The position numbers and the translations under genes were made by a program. Below are positions 24,561 through 32,885 of a stretch of DNA of 41,334 nt, one piece after another. The stretch is from DATCKG01 sp036562385 (lineage in GTDB: Bacteria; Bacillota; Sulfobacillia; Symbiobacteriales; Symbiobacteriaceae): positions 1 through 41,334 of the forward strand of contig DATCKG010000086.1 of assembly GCA_036562385.1 (NCBI GenBank), in the 5' to 3' direction. The notes under the pieces are model-generated. The model was not told the DNA's origin. It ran no database searches and worked only from the letters and a program-made list of their open reading frames with translations. How positions within the stretch are numbered: position 1 is the stretch's first letter; each line of letters opens with the position of its first letter.

Positions 24561-25979
24561 GTGAGCAATCCGACTGGCAAGGTCCTGGCCATCATGGGTG
24601 CCGTCGTCGACGTGGAATTCCCCGAGGGCCATCTGCCCAGCCTGAACAACGCTTTGCTGATTCCCCACGGTGGCGAGAAGGGCAACATCCGCCTGGTGCT
24701 GGAAGTGGCCCAGCATCTGGGCAGCAACCGGGTGCGGTGCATCGCCATGGACTCCACCGACGGCCTGCGCCGCGGGGAGACGGTGATTGACACGGGCGCC
24801 CCCATCACGGTTCCCGTGGGCGAGAAGGTCCTGGGACGGGTCTTCAACGTCCTGGGCGAGCCCATCGATGAGGCGGGGCCGGTGGAGACCGACCTCCGGA
24901 TGCCGATTCACCGGAAGCCGCCGGGGGTTGACGAGGTCAGCCCGGCCACCGAGATGCTGCCCACCGGCATGAAGGTGATCGACCTGCTCTGCCCGTACGC
25001 CAAGGGCGGTAAGATCGGTCTGTTCGGCGGCGCCGGCGTGGGCAAGACGGTACTGATCCAGGAGCTGATTCACAACATCGCGTACAAGTTCGGCGGCTAC
25101 TCTGTCTTCACGGGCGTGGGCGAGCGGACCCGTGAGGGGAACGACCTCTACCACGAGATGCGGGAAGCCGGCGTCATCGACAAGGTGGCGATGGTCTTCG
25201 GCCAGATGAACGAGCCCCCCGGCGCCCGTATGCGGGTGGGTCTGACCGGCCTGACCATGGCGGAGTACTTCCGGGATGAGATGGGCCTGGACGTGCTGCT
25301 GTTCATCGACAACATCTTCCGCTTCACCCAGGCCGGTTCCGAGGTGTCCGCGCTGCTGGGCCGGATGCCCAGCGCGGTAGGTTACCAGCCGACGCTGGCC
25401 ACCGAGATGGGCTACCTGCAGGAGCGGATCACCTCCACGAAGCGGGGGTCCATCACGTCGGTGCAGGCGGTCTACGTCCCGGCGGACGACCTGACGGACC
25501 CGGCTCCGGCGACTACCTTCGCCCACCTGGACGCCACCACGGTTCTGAGCCGTCAGATCTTCGAGCTGGGTATCTTCCCGGCCGTGGACCCGCTGGAGTC
25601 CACCTCCCGGATCCTGGACCCGCGGATCGTGGGCAAGGAGCACTATGAGGTGGCCCGGGGCGTCCAGAAGGTGCTGCAGCGGTACAAGGAGCTGCAGGAC
25701 ATCATCGCCATCCTGGGCATGGACGAGCTCAGCGAAGAGGACAAGCTGCTGGTGGCCCGTGCCCGGAAGATTCAGCGCTTCCTCTCCCAGCCGATGTTCG
25801 TGGCCGAGAAGTTCACGAACCTGCCCGGTCAGTTCGTGGAAGTCAAGGACACGGTGCGCGGCTTCAAGGAGATCCTGGAGGGTAAGCACGACGATCTGCC
25901 CGAAGAGGCCTTCTACATGGTCGGAACCATCGAAATGGCGGTGGAGAAGGGCAAGAAGCTTCTGGCCGGGGTGAAGTAA
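24561..25979 (+). CDS. atpD: ATP synthase F1 subunit beta
   Basis: This 472-residue catalytic subunit has the Walker A GGAGVGKT at 156-163, the catalytic Glu in GERTREGND, VLLFIDNIFRF as Walker B, and an exact DELSEED loop that contacts gamma. The GTG at 24561 follows GAGGAGGG. The length is standard. The epsilon gene starts one base after its stop. Confidence 0.98.
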   Translation: MSNPTGKVLAIMGAVVDVEFPEGHLPSLNNALLIPHGGEKGNIRLVLEVAQHLGSNRVRCIAMDSTDGLRRGETVIDTGAPITVPVGEKVLGRVFNVLGEPIDEAGPVETDLRMPIHRKPPGVDEVSPATEMLPTGMKVIDLLCPYAKGGKIGLFGGAGVGKTVLIQELIHNIAYKFGGYSVFTGVGERTREGNDLYHEMREAGVIDKVAMVFGQMNEPPGARMRVGLTGLTMAEYFRDEMGLDVLLFIDNIFRFTQAGSEVSALLGRMPSAVGYQPTLATEMGYLQERITSTKRGSITSVQAVYVPADDLTDPAPATTFAHLDATTVLSRQIFELGIFPAVDPLESTSRILDPRIVGKEHYEVARGVQKVLQRYKELQDIIAILGMDELSEEDKLLVARARKIQRFLSQPMFVAEKFTNLPGQFVEVKDTVRGFKEILEGKHDDLPEEAFYMVGTIEMAVEKGKKLLAGVK

Positions 25980-25980
25980 T

Positions 25981-26406
25981 ATGGCCGGACAGACGATGAC
26001 CCTCCAGATCATCACGCCGGAGGGGCCGGTCCTGCAGGACGTCGCCACCGAGGCCGTGGTGGTCCCGGTGGTGGGCGGCGAAATGGGCATCCTGTACAAC
26101 CACGCGCCGATGGTCGCAGCCCTGCGGATTGGCGTCCTGCGCTACAAACAGGGGGAGACCTTCAAGCGGGTGGCTGTCAGCGGCGGCTTCATGGAAGTCA
26201 GCAACAACCGGGTCACGGTCCTGGCCGATACCGCGGAGCCCGGCGAGACCATCGACGTGCTCCGTGCCCAGGAGGCCCGCAAGCGGGCGGAACGGCGGCT
26301 GCGGGAACGGGCGGCCAACATCGACCGGGCCCGGGCCGAGGCGGCGCTGCAGCGCGCCCTGGCCCGCCTGAAGGCGGCCGGCGCCCTCGACGAGGAGAAG
26401 CGGTAA
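25981..26406 (+). CDS. atpC: ATP synthase F1 subunit epsilon
   Basis: This 141-residue subunit has an N-terminal beta-sandwich (TLQIITPEGPVLQDVATEAV and GEMGILYNHAPMVAAL) and a C-terminal two-helix domain rich in Arg/Ala (about 90-141) that can regulate ATPase activity by folding along gamma. It ends the operon and is followed at once by a strong terminator. Confidence 0.96.
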   Translation: MAGQTMTLQIITPEGPVLQDVATEAVVVPVVGGEMGILYNHAPMVAALRIGVLRYKQGETFKRVAVSGGFMEVSNNRVTVLADTAEPGETIDVLRAQEARKRAERRLRERAANIDRARAEAALQRALARLKAAGALDEEKR

Positions 26407-26423
26407 CCGGTGCCGCGATGCAC

Positions 26424-26456
26424 AACCCCCGGAGCAGCGGTGCTCCGGGGGTTTTT
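26424..26456 (+). terminator. Rho-independent terminator of the atp operon
   Basis: ACCCCCGGAGCA pairs with TGCTCCGGGGGT around GCGG, followed by TTTTT. It separates the operon from the convergent VWA gene, whose stop codon lies at its right edge; read leftward it has only a weak T-tract. Confidence 0.92.
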
Positions 26457-27718
26457 CATGCCTGACGGGCGGCGAGGATCAGGTTTTCGGTCATGTCGAT
26501 GAGGTCCTGGACGGTGCGCACCAGGTAGATGCGGTCCGCGTACTGGCCCAGGATGCCGTACCACAGGGGCGGGCCCATCTGGTAGATGGGGATCTCGTGG
26601 AAGCCGTAGCGGAAGCTGCCCACCCGCCGGGCCTGGCTTCTGAGCTTGCCCCGGCTCCCGGAAAAGTCCACGGAGGGGGTCAGGAAGGTGACCGACCGGG
26701 CCCGGCTCCGCAGGGCCCGCATGTGCAGGTCGATCAGCCTGGGCTCGTCGCCCTTGAGGGCTACCTTGCCGTCGGTGGCGATGATCACCCAGGTGTTTTC
26801 GTCCACGCTGGCCTTCTGGGCGATTTCCGCCAGGGCGGAGCCGAACCGGGTGCCGGCGTTCCAGGAGGCGGCGTTTTCGACCAGGCGCCGGACCCGTTCC
26901 TCGAAGGTGCCGAGGCCGTTGAGGTAAGGGGCGGAGTGGGTGGCCCGGTCGCTGAAGACGTAGCTGTCGACGGTGAAGAAGAAGTTAAGGCGGTGGAAAT
27001 AGTACAGGACGATGCTGACGTAGTGGACCATGGAGTGGGAGACGTCGCCGATGAGCAGCAGTTTGGCCGGTTTGGCCAACTGGGGCACCGGCCGCTCCTT
27101 CTCGGCCCAGCGGAAGGTGAGGATCCGCCCGGCGTAGCGGGGGATGTTGTAGCGGAGGGTCCGGCGGACATCCAGCCGGTTGCGCCGCTGGTAGGTCTCG
27201 AAGACCTGGTCCACGTCCAGCCACTTGCGGGCCAGGCGGGCGATCAGCTCATCCAGCAGGGCGATGTCCCGGGGGCGAAGGTGCCTGATCTGCGCGGTGA
27301 GGAGGTCCAAGTAGGCATACCGCCGGTTGGCGGCCGCGGCGCCGGCCTGGGCTTCCTCGGCCGTGGACTGCCGCTGGCCCCGCCACAAAGACAGCGCCAC
27401 GGTGTCGGCGGCAGGGGAGGGCCTGAGCGCCGCCGACGCCCAGAGGAGGGAGGACGGGGGGCGGTCCTCCTCCTGCACAGCGGGCGCCAGGGGAACGGCC
27501 CCTTCCGGGGCCTCCATGGCGCCCTCGATGCTGCGGACAAAGAGGTTGTTGGGGTCACGGGGGCGGAGCAGGAGCAGCATCACCTGCCGGGCGCCCTGCA
27601 GCTGCAGGCGCAGGCGGCCCAGCAGGTGGCGGAGCCAGATCAGCAGCCAGCGGAAAAAGAGCCGGGGATAGCGCAGCAGGTCCCGAATCAGGCGATTTTG
27701 CCAAAGCCGTCGTACCAC
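26456..27718 (-). CDS. VWA-domain protein, CoxE-like partner of a MoxR ATPase
   Basis: This 420-residue protein starts with a basic, amphipathic/hydrophobic region (about 15-55) and an Ala-rich linker. A von Willebrand A domain follows (about 215-400) with an intact metal-ion-dependent adhesion site: DVSHS at 225-229, T290 in NAGTRFGSAL, and D316 in IIATDGK. The family resembles CoxE-like VWA proteins that work with MoxR AAA+ ATPases in protein remodelling or metal insertion. Its GTG start lies inside the end of the ATPase gene (31-base overlap), so the two are coupled. The client protein is unknown; no oxidase or dehydrogenase lies nearby. Confidence 0.85.
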   Translation of the reverse strand: MVRRLWQNRLIRDLLRYPRLFFRWLLIWLRHLLGRLRLQLQGARQVMLLLLRPRDPNNLFVRSIEGAMEAPEGAVPLAPAVQEEDRPPSSLLWASAALRPSPAADTVALSLWRGQRQSTAEEAQAGAAAANRRYAYLDLLTAQIRHLRPRDIALLDELIARLARKWLDVDQVFETYQRRNRLDVRRTLRYNIPRYAGRILTFRWAEKERPVPQLAKPAKLLLIGDVSHSMVHYVSIVLYYFHRLNFFFTVDSYVFSDRATHSAPYLNGLGTFEERVRRLVENAASWNAGTRFGSALAEIAQKASVDENTWVIIATDGKVALKGDEPRLIDLHMRALRSRARSVTFLTPSVDFSGSRGKLRSQARRVGSFRYGFHEIPIYQMGPPLWYGILGQYADRIYLVRTVQDLIDMTENLILAARQA

Positions 27719-28746
27719 CGGCTCAGTGCCTCCTTGACGATGGCCTCGTCCTCCGGATACTTGGCCAAAAAGCCGATGGTGGCCTCCACCACCTCAGGGG
27801 TGATGCGGCCGTCGCCCACATCCAGCACGGCCCGGGCCCACTCGACGGCCTCCGCGATGGCCGGCTTCTTTTCCATGTTGAGCTGCCTCAGTTGGATGAT
27901 CAGGCGGGCCACCCGGGCGGCGAAGTCGACGGGCACCCGGAGGCTGGACTGCAGGATTTTGACCAGGACGCTTTCCGGGGGGAAGGTCAGGTCGAGCCAA
28001 GCGGTGCGGCGCATGAACGCGGTGTCCAGCCGCTTGTACTCGTTGGACGTGAGGAAGATGTAGATGGGCGCCTTGGCCCGCAGGACCTTCTGCTGTCCGG
28101 ATCCGGAGAGGTTGTGCACCACCAGCTCCTTCCGGTCCAGGTACCGGAGAAAGAAGTTGGTGGTGTGCTCGTTCAGCTTGTCGACCTCATCGACCCGCAC
28201 CACCACGGGAACCTCGGAGAGGAGGCTCTCCAGAAGCGGGGTATGATTCAGATACTCAATGGTATACAGGTCCCGCCTGGTTTCCGGCCCGAGGGTCTGG
28301 GCGTCGACGATCTGCTTGAAGCCGTTCCAGGAGATGCCGATCTCCTCGGCTTCCAACTGGCTGTGGCATTCCATGTCGATGAAGTGGTAGCCCATGGCCT
28401 CGGCGAAGGCCTCGGCCAGTCGGGACTTGCCAATGCCCGGCTCGCCCCGCAGGCCCACCGGCTTTCCCTGCCGGAGATACGCCCACAGCCGCAGGACGGT
28501 AAGCCGGTCGAGGTAGTAACCCCGGGACTCCAGGGCGCTCTGAAGCTGCTCCGGGGTCAGGTTCAGCATCCGATCCGCCTCCTCCTGAATCCGCCTTCTG
28601 GCTTCTGCCAGTGCTGCGATGTTCTGCACTTCCCGCCGCCACATCCGAAACCAGGACCGGCCCTGCCGGCCCAGCACCACCGAAAGAGCAGCGGCCGCCG
28701 CCGCTGCACCGACATAAACCGGACTGACCTGCACGGGGACGTACAC
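27688..28746 (-). CDS. MoxR-type AAA+ ATPase with N-terminal membrane segment
   Basis: This 352-residue protein has a hydrophobic Ala-rich segment (about 9-26), a charged helical linker (about 35-80), and a AAA+ domain. Walker A is GEPGIGKS (101-108), Walker B VVVRVDEVDK (D186, E187), sensor 1 FLTSNE (N235) and a candidate arginine finger at FMRRTAW (246-247). The C-terminal lid follows. The N-terminal membrane segment is not usual for MoxR proteins. The GTG start is not supported by a clear Shine-Dalgarno, so the N-terminus is less certain. It is the first gene of a leftward pair with the VWA protein and is likely its ATPase motor. Confidence 0.85.
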   Translation of the reverse strand: MYVPVQVSPVYVGAAAAAAALSVVLGRQGRSWFRMWRREVQNIAALAEARRRIQEEADRMLNLTPEQLQSALESRGYYLDRLTVLRLWAYLRQGKPVGLRGEPGIGKSRLAEAFAEAMGYHFIDMECHSQLEAEEIGISWNGFKQIVDAQTLGPETRRDLYTIEYLNHTPLLESLLSEVPVVVRVDEVDKLNEHTTNFFLRYLDRKELVVHNLSGSGQQKVLRAKAPIYIFLTSNEYKRLDTAFMRRTAWLDLTFPPESVLVKILQSSLRVPVDFAARVARLIIQLRQLNMEKKPAIAEAVEWARAVLDVGDGRITPEVVEATIGFLAKYPEDEAIVKEALSRWYDGFGKIA

Positions 28747-29051
28747 CGCCTTGATCCACGGCAGCAGTGACAGCCAGCGATCGCCGTGCTGAGGTTGATT
28801 CGTTAGTTACGGGATCAGCGTGAAAAATCCTGCTTGTATCGAAAGGATCGAATCTGTCTCGGATCGGACTCGTATGAAGAGGGTACAGATTGCCGGATGC
28901 GTGCCAATACCCTGTAGCGCCGGTTTTCCTGCGGAAGTGGGGAACCGCTGCCTTCTCCCCTATGTCATATCAGGCGGAGCCATTCCATACAGATTATGTG
29001 AAAAAGCCCTGTCCCATAGACTCCGGGCGGGGCGCTCCATGGGGGAATGGC
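28747..29051. other. Divergent intergenic region before spoIID
   Basis: This 305-base gap lies between the leftward MoxR gene and spoIID. It contains a good sigma-E-like promoter for spoIID at 28965-28993. I found no clear leftward promoter, terminator or short gene. Confidence 0.5.
28965..28993 (+). promoter_or_regulatory. Sigma-E-like sporulation promoter of spoIID
   Basis: TCATATC (28965-28971) resembles the sigma-E -35 (KMATATT). After 14 bases, CATACAGA (28986-28993) resembles the -10 CATACANT. Bacillus spoIID is transcribed by sigma-E in the mother cell, which supports the call. Confidence 0.6.
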
Positions 29052-30062
29052 ATGCGGCGCTTCGGATTGGTGGCGCTGGTCTATCTGGTGATGGCCCTGG
29101 TGGGGGTCCCCATCCTGCTGACGCGGTTAGCCGCAGCCCCACCGCCGGCGGAGTCGGTGGACGGCACCGACCTCCTGCCGATTCAGGTCTACTTCCCGGA
29201 TACGCAGGAGATTCGGTCGCTGCCCCTGGGGGAGTATCTGAAGGGTGTGGTGGCGGCGGAGATGCCGCCGGAATTTGAGACCGAGGCCCTGAAGGCCCAG
29301 TTCATCGTGGCCCGAACCTATGCGGTGCGGCGAATGCAGCAGTTCAACGGCCCCGGTCGGGGGGGCTGCCCTCTGAACCCGGCAGCGGACGTCTGCGCCG
29401 ACCCGGCCACCGGCCAGGCGTATATGAGCCTGGAGGAACTGAGCGCCAAGATCGGGGAGCGGAAAGCCTGGGCCTACTGGCGGCGGCTGAGCCGGGTGCA
29501 GGCGGAGACCGAGGGCCTGGTGATCCGCTACCAGGGGGAACTGATCGACCCGCTGTACCACGCCGTCTCCGGTACGAAGACCGCTGCTGCTGATGAGTAT
29601 TATACCCAATCTCTTCCATATCTGCAGTCGGTGGACGATCACTGGGGGGCCGACGCACCGTCACTGGTGGTGATGGAGAGCTTTACCCCGGAAGAACTGG
29701 CGGAGCGGCTGTCGGTGGAAGGGACAACCATCCCGGCGGCAGTGGTGACCGCGGCGGCCGAGGCCGGCAAGGTGCCCGTGGAGATCCTGGAGCGGACGCC
29801 CAGCCAGCGGGTCCGGCGGGTGAAGGTGGGGGATGTGGTCCTTTCGGGACGGGAGTTCCGGGAACGGCTCAACCTGCGTTCCACCAATTTCAACGTCTCG
29901 CTCCAGGACGGCAAGATTGTGATCGAGACCACCGGTTATGGCCACGGGGTGGGGATGAGCCAGTACGGGGCCAACGGCATGGCCAAGGCCGGAAAGGGAT
30001 ACCAGGAGATCTTGAACCATTACTACCAGGGGATCACGCTGGATCGACTGTTTGCCGGGTAG
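29052..30062 (+). CDS. spoIID: Stage II sporulation protein D (SpoIID)
   Basis: This 336-residue protein is the lytic transglycosylase that degrades septal peptidoglycan during engulfment of the forespore. A membrane anchor (about 4-24) precedes the SpoIID domain: PLGEYLKGVVAAEMPPEFE with the catalytic Glu, ALKAQFIVARTYAV, HAVSGTKTAAADEYY, and GYGHGVGMSQYGANGMA near the end. The ATG at 29052 follows GGGGGAAT and gives a proper anchor; the longer open frame upstream runs through the promoter. The spoIIQ-like gene follows, which matches the Firmicute engulfment neighbourhood. Confidence 0.95.
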   Translation: MRRFGLVALVYLVMALVGVPILLTRLAAAPPPAESVDGTDLLPIQVYFPDTQEIRSLPLGEYLKGVVAAEMPPEFETEALKAQFIVARTYAVRRMQQFNGPGRGGCPLNPAADVCADPATGQAYMSLEELSAKIGERKAWAYWRRLSRVQAETEGLVIRYQGELIDPLYHAVSGTKTAAADEYYTQSLPYLQSVDDHWGADAPSLVVMESFTPEELAERLSVEGTTIPAAVVTAAAEAGKVPVEILERTPSQRVRRVKVGDVVLSGREFRERLNLRSTNFNVSLQDGKIVIETTGYGHGVGMSQYGANGMAKAGKGYQEILNHYYQGITLDRLFAG

Positions 30063-30070
30063 AAAAAGCG

Positions 30071-30100
30071 GTATGAAAAGCTTTCCGCATGGGCAGGATA
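30071..30100 (+). promoter_or_regulatory. Possible sigma-F/sigma-G promoter of the spoIIQ-like gene
   Basis: GTATG (30071-30075) and GGGCAGGATA (30091-30100) are 15 bases apart and partly match forespore consensus sequences, with two to three mismatches. Bacillus spoIIQ is sigma-F dependent. Weak on its own. Confidence 0.35.
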
Positions 30101-30119
30101 ACCCTTGAGGTGATGATTC

Positions 30120-30836
30120 GTGAAACCTGCCCAAGGCCTGAGCGCGGACTGGCTGAGCCAGCTTCCCCGGGAGCGGCGGAATGTGCTCCTGACCGCCCTG
30201 GTGCTGACGGGCATTTTGGGGACCCTGGTGCTGTACGGTAGGTGGCGGGGCGAGATTGGCATCGGTCCCGGTCCGGCCCCGCTGGCGGAGGAACCGGCGG
30301 TGACGGCGCAGGCGCCGGAGGCAGCGGAGCCATCCCTGTCGGCAGCGGCTCCGGCGGAGGTGACCGGCGCGGATGGGGCGCCGGCGGAGCCTTCGCAGCA
30401 GGACGGCGCCTCCGCGGAAGGGAAGGCCCCGGAGCTCGGGCCGGTGCGGCTTCAGATGCCCCTGGCCGGCGATCCGCCGATCCTGCAGCCGTACCAGTTC
30501 GCGTTCTCCCCGATCTATGAGGACTACCGGCTGCACCCGGGCATCGACTTTGCCGCGGCGGAGGGTGAACAGGTCCTGGCCGCAGCCGCCGGCACGGTGG
30601 CAGCCGTCGAGGTGGACCCGGCGGAAGGGACGGCGGTGGTGCTGGACCACGGTGGCGGCCTGATGACCCGGTACGCGGGATTGGGCAAGGTGACCGTGTA
30701 CAAGCATGCCCGGGTGGCCGCAGGCGACGTGCTGGGCACCGTGGGCCGGCCGGTGGGCGGCGGGGAGCCGTACTTGCACTTCGAGGTCCTGCAGGACGGG
30801 GAGTCGCTGGATCCCTCACCCTATCTTTTCCAATAA
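30120..30836 (+). CDS. spoIIQ: SpoIIQ-like M23-fold protein with degenerate active site
   Basis: This 238-residue membrane protein has one helix (about 22-40), a long Ala/Pro/Glu-rich linker (about 50-105), and a LytM/M23 domain (about 110-238). It follows spoIID, the place of spoIIQ, whose product forms the forespore side of the channel with SpoIIIAH. H139 and D143 (HPGID) remain, but the middle His of the YAH motif is Gly (YAGLG, 187) and the HxH motif reads Y218-L-H220. Two catalytic histidines are therefore missing, so a structural, non-enzymatic role is likely, as in Bacillus SpoIIQ. The GTG at 30120 follows GAGGTGATG. Confidence 0.85.
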   Translation: MKPAQGLSADWLSQLPRERRNVLLTALVLTGILGTLVLYGRWRGEIGIGPGPAPLAEEPAVTAQAPEAAEPSLSAAAPAEVTGADGAPAEPSQQDGASAEGKAPELGPVRLQMPLAGDPPILQPYQFAFSPIYEDYRLHPGIDFAAAEGEQVLAAAAGTVAAVEVDPAEGTAVVLDHGGGLMTRYAGLGKVTVYKHARVAAGDVLGTVGRPVGGGEPYLHFEVLQDGESLDPSPYLFQ

Positions 30837-30854
30837 GGCTGTACGACATTGGCA

Positions 30855-30885
30855 GGGCACGCCGCAGGGCGTGCCCGTCATCTTT
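30855..30885 (+). terminator. Terminator-like hairpin after the spoIIQ-like gene
   Basis: GGGCACGCC (30855-30863) pairs perfectly with GGCGTGCCC (30868-30876) around GCAG, followed by GTCATCTTT. The T-tract is poor, but the stem is very stable. Confidence 0.6.
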
Positions 30886-30907
30886 GCCCCCTGGGGCCAT
30901 ATACATC
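30878..30907 (+). promoter_or_regulatory. Possible sigma-E promoter of spoIIID
   Basis: TCATCTT (30878-30884) and TATACATC (30900-30907) are 15 bases apart and loosely match sigma-E elements. It overlaps the end of the preceding hairpin. Low confidence. Confidence 0.3.
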
Positions 30908-30940
30908 TAGCGTCGATGCAGGCCGAAGGGGGGGCCAGCC

Positions 30941-31189
30941 GTGCAGGATTACATTTGGAAGCGTGTCCTGGAGGTGAGCCATCACATCTGCAGGACCAAG
31001 GAGACCGTCCGGGAGACCGCCATGCGGTTCGGCGTCTCCAAGAGCACCGTCCATAAAGATGTGACGGAACGACTCCCCCGGGTGAACCCGGAGCTGGCGA
31101 AAAAAGTAAAAGAAGTGCTGGAGTTCAATAAAGCAGAGCGGCACATTCGGGGAGGTGCCGCCACTCGCCAAAAGTACCTCGAAAAATAG
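30941..31189 (+). CDS. spoIIID: Stage III sporulation transcriptional regulator SpoIIID
   Basis: This 82-residue DNA-binding protein modulates sigma-E genes in the mother cell. It has the helix-turn-helix ETVRETAMRFGVSKSTVHKD (about 21-40) and the conserved RLPRVNPELAKKVKEVLEFN and ERHIRGG stretches. The length is close to Bacillus SpoIIID (93). The GTG at 30941 follows GGGGGGCC. It lies just before mbl, the standard spoIIID-mbl order. Confidence 0.96.
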   Translation: MQDYIWKRVLEVSHHICRTKETVRETAMRFGVSKSTVHKDVTERLPRVNPELAKKVKEVLEFNKAERHIRGGAATRQKYLEK

Positions 31190-31285
31190 GAAGCTACACG
31201 AAAAGACGGAGGACTTTGTCGCTTCGTGTCGAATTCGCATGCGACGTGGCAATTCGCTTCCAACGGACGGACAGGGGGCATCGAC
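31190..31285 (+). other. Spacer between spoIIID and mbl
   Basis: It contains a 7-bp inverted repeat (ACACGAA at 31196, TTCGTGT at 31223) with no T-tract, and a GGGGGC ribosome site near 31274. No strong promoter is visible. Confidence 0.35.
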
Positions 31286-32311
31286 GTGGTGTTCGGATGG
31301 GCAACGGACATCGGCATTGATCTCGGCACGGCGACAGTCCTCATCTACGTAAAGGGCAAGGGGATCGTCCTGCAGGAGCCGACGGTAGTCGCCCTGGAGC
31401 GCGACACCAAGCGGATCCTGGCCATTGGCACCGAAGCGCGGCGGATGCTGGGTCGCACCCCTGGCAACATCGTCGCGATTCGGCCGCTGCGGGAAGGCGT
31501 CATCGCGGACTACGATGTAACGGAGGCGATGCTGAAGGAGTTCCTCAGGAAGGTTTGCGGACCGCGCCTGCTTGCACGTCCCCGGGTGATGATCTGCGTA
31601 CCGGCCGGCGTCACCGCGGTGGAGAAGCGGGCGGTGATCGAGGCGGCGACCCAGGCAGGCGCCGGGAAGGCGCACATCATTGAAGAGCCGCTGGCAGCCG
31701 CCCTGGGAGCCGGCCTGGACATCACGCAGCCCAGCGGCCATATGGTGGTGGACATCGGTGGCGGTACCACCGATGTGGCCGTGCTGTCGCTGGGTGGCAT
31801 TGTCCGCAGCCAGTCGATTCGGGTGGGCGGAGACAACTTTGACGAAGCGATTGTTCGGTACGTGAAGATGAAGTACAACCTGCTGATCGGCGAGCGCACC
31901 GGCGAGGAGATCAAGATCGGCGTGGGCAGCGCCGGTTTTGACAGCCGCAACGAGTCCATGGAGGTTCGGGGGCGGGACCTGATGACGGGGCTGCCCAAGA
32001 ACATCACCATCACCAGTGCGGAGACCCGGGAGGCTCTGGCCGACCCGGTCAACGCCATTTGCGATACCATCAAGGCGGTCCTGGAGTCGACCCCGCCGGA
32101 GCTGGCCGCCGACATCATCGAAAAGGGCGTGGTGATGACCGGCGGCGGCTCGCTGCTGCACGGCCTGGACAAGGTGATCAGCGCCCGGACGGGCGTGCCG
32201 GCGTACCTGGCTCCCGATCCGGTCTCCTGCGTGGCCCTGGGCACGGGCATCGCGCTGGAAAAGTACGACATGCGGGGCGATCACCTGGTGGTGCTGAAGA
32301 AAGTCATGTAA
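31286..32311 (+). CDS. mbl: MreB-family rod-shape protein (Mbl)
   Basis: This 341-residue actin-like protein organises lateral cell-wall synthesis under the membrane. ATP-binding motifs are DIGIDLGTATVLIYVKGKG (phosphate 1), MVVDIGGGTTDVAVLS (phosphate 2) and GVVMTGGGSLLHGLDKVI (adenosine). The position after spoIIID and the ARRMLGRTPGNIVAIRPL sequence fit Mbl. The GTG at 31286 is chosen because GGGGGC lies about 7 bases upstream and the protein then begins close to other Mbl proteins (VVFGWATDIGIDLG); the next codon, also GTG, is an alternative. Confidence 0.94.
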   Translation: MVFGWATDIGIDLGTATVLIYVKGKGIVLQEPTVVALERDTKRILAIGTEARRMLGRTPGNIVAIRPLREGVIADYDVTEAMLKEFLRKVCGPRLLARPRVMICVPAGVTAVEKRAVIEAATQAGAGKAHIIEEPLAAALGAGLDITQPSGHMVVDIGGGTTDVAVLSLGGIVRSQSIRVGGDNFDEAIVRYVKMKYNLLIGERTGEEIKIGVGSAGFDSRNESMEVRGRDLMTGLPKNITITSAETREALADPVNAICDTIKAVLESTPPELAADIIEKGVVMTGGGSLLHGLDKVISARTGVPAYLAPDPVSCVALGTGIALEKYDMRGDHLVVLKKVM

Positions 32312-32312
32312 T

Positions 32313-32347
32313 GCCCGGCTCCCTGCCCTGGCGGGGGCCGGGCCTTC
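32313..32347 (+). terminator. Rho-independent terminator after mbl
   Basis: GCCCGGC (32313-32319) pairs with GCCGGGC (32337-32343) and is followed by CTTCTT. It starts just after the mbl stop. Confidence 0.65.
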
Positions 32348-32440
32348 TTGCTGGGACGGACCCCCTGGCAGGGAAAAGCCGGCGCGTGGGGAAATAGAAC
32401 AGGCTAAACCGGGAGACTATGAGGTCGGGGGAGAGGTTGG

Positions 32441-32881
32441 ATGGAAGCGCAACAGATCATGGAGATCATTCCCCACCGGCAGCCGATGCTGATGGTGGAC
32501 CGGATTGTGGAACTCGTACCGGGACAGCGGGCGGTGGGCATCAAGAACGTGTCGGTAAACGAGCCGGTCTTTCAGGGGCATTACCCGGGCAACCCGATCT
32601 TTCCCGGCGTGCTGATCCTGGAGGCCATGGCCCAGACGGGCGCGGTGGCGGTGATGGCCCTGCCGGAGTACGCCGGCAAGGTGCCGCTGCTGGCCGGGCT
32701 GGACGGGTGCCGGTTCCGGGGGCCCGTGTTCCCGGGGGACCAGCTCAGGCTGGAGGTGGAGCTTACCGGCATGCGCCGCGGCATCGGCATCGGGACCGGC
32801 AAGGCCTATGTGGGGGACGAGTTGAAGGCGGAGGCCACCATCAAGTTTGCCCTGGTGGATCGGGAGCAGGCGGGTCCGTGA
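32441..32881 (+). CDS. fabZ: 3-hydroxyacyl-ACP dehydratase FabZ
   Basis: This 146-residue hotdog-fold enzyme removes water from 3-hydroxyacyl-ACP in fatty acid elongation. The catalytic His is H47 in GHYPGNPIFPG and the catalytic Glu is E61 in LILEAMAQTG. The N-terminus IMEIIPHRQPMLMVDRI is typical and the length is normal. The ATG at 32441 follows GGGGAGAGG. It stands alone; no other fatty acid gene is adjacent, which also holds in Bacillus where fabZ lies near mbl. Confidence 0.96.
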   Translation: MEAQQIMEIIPHRQPMLMVDRIVELVPGQRAVGIKNVSVNEPVFQGHYPGNPIFPGVLILEAMAQTGAVAVMALPEYAGKVPLLAGLDGCRFRGPVFPGDQLRLEVELTGMRRGIGIGTGKAYVGDELKAEATIKFALVDREQAGP

Positions 32882-32885
32882 TCGC

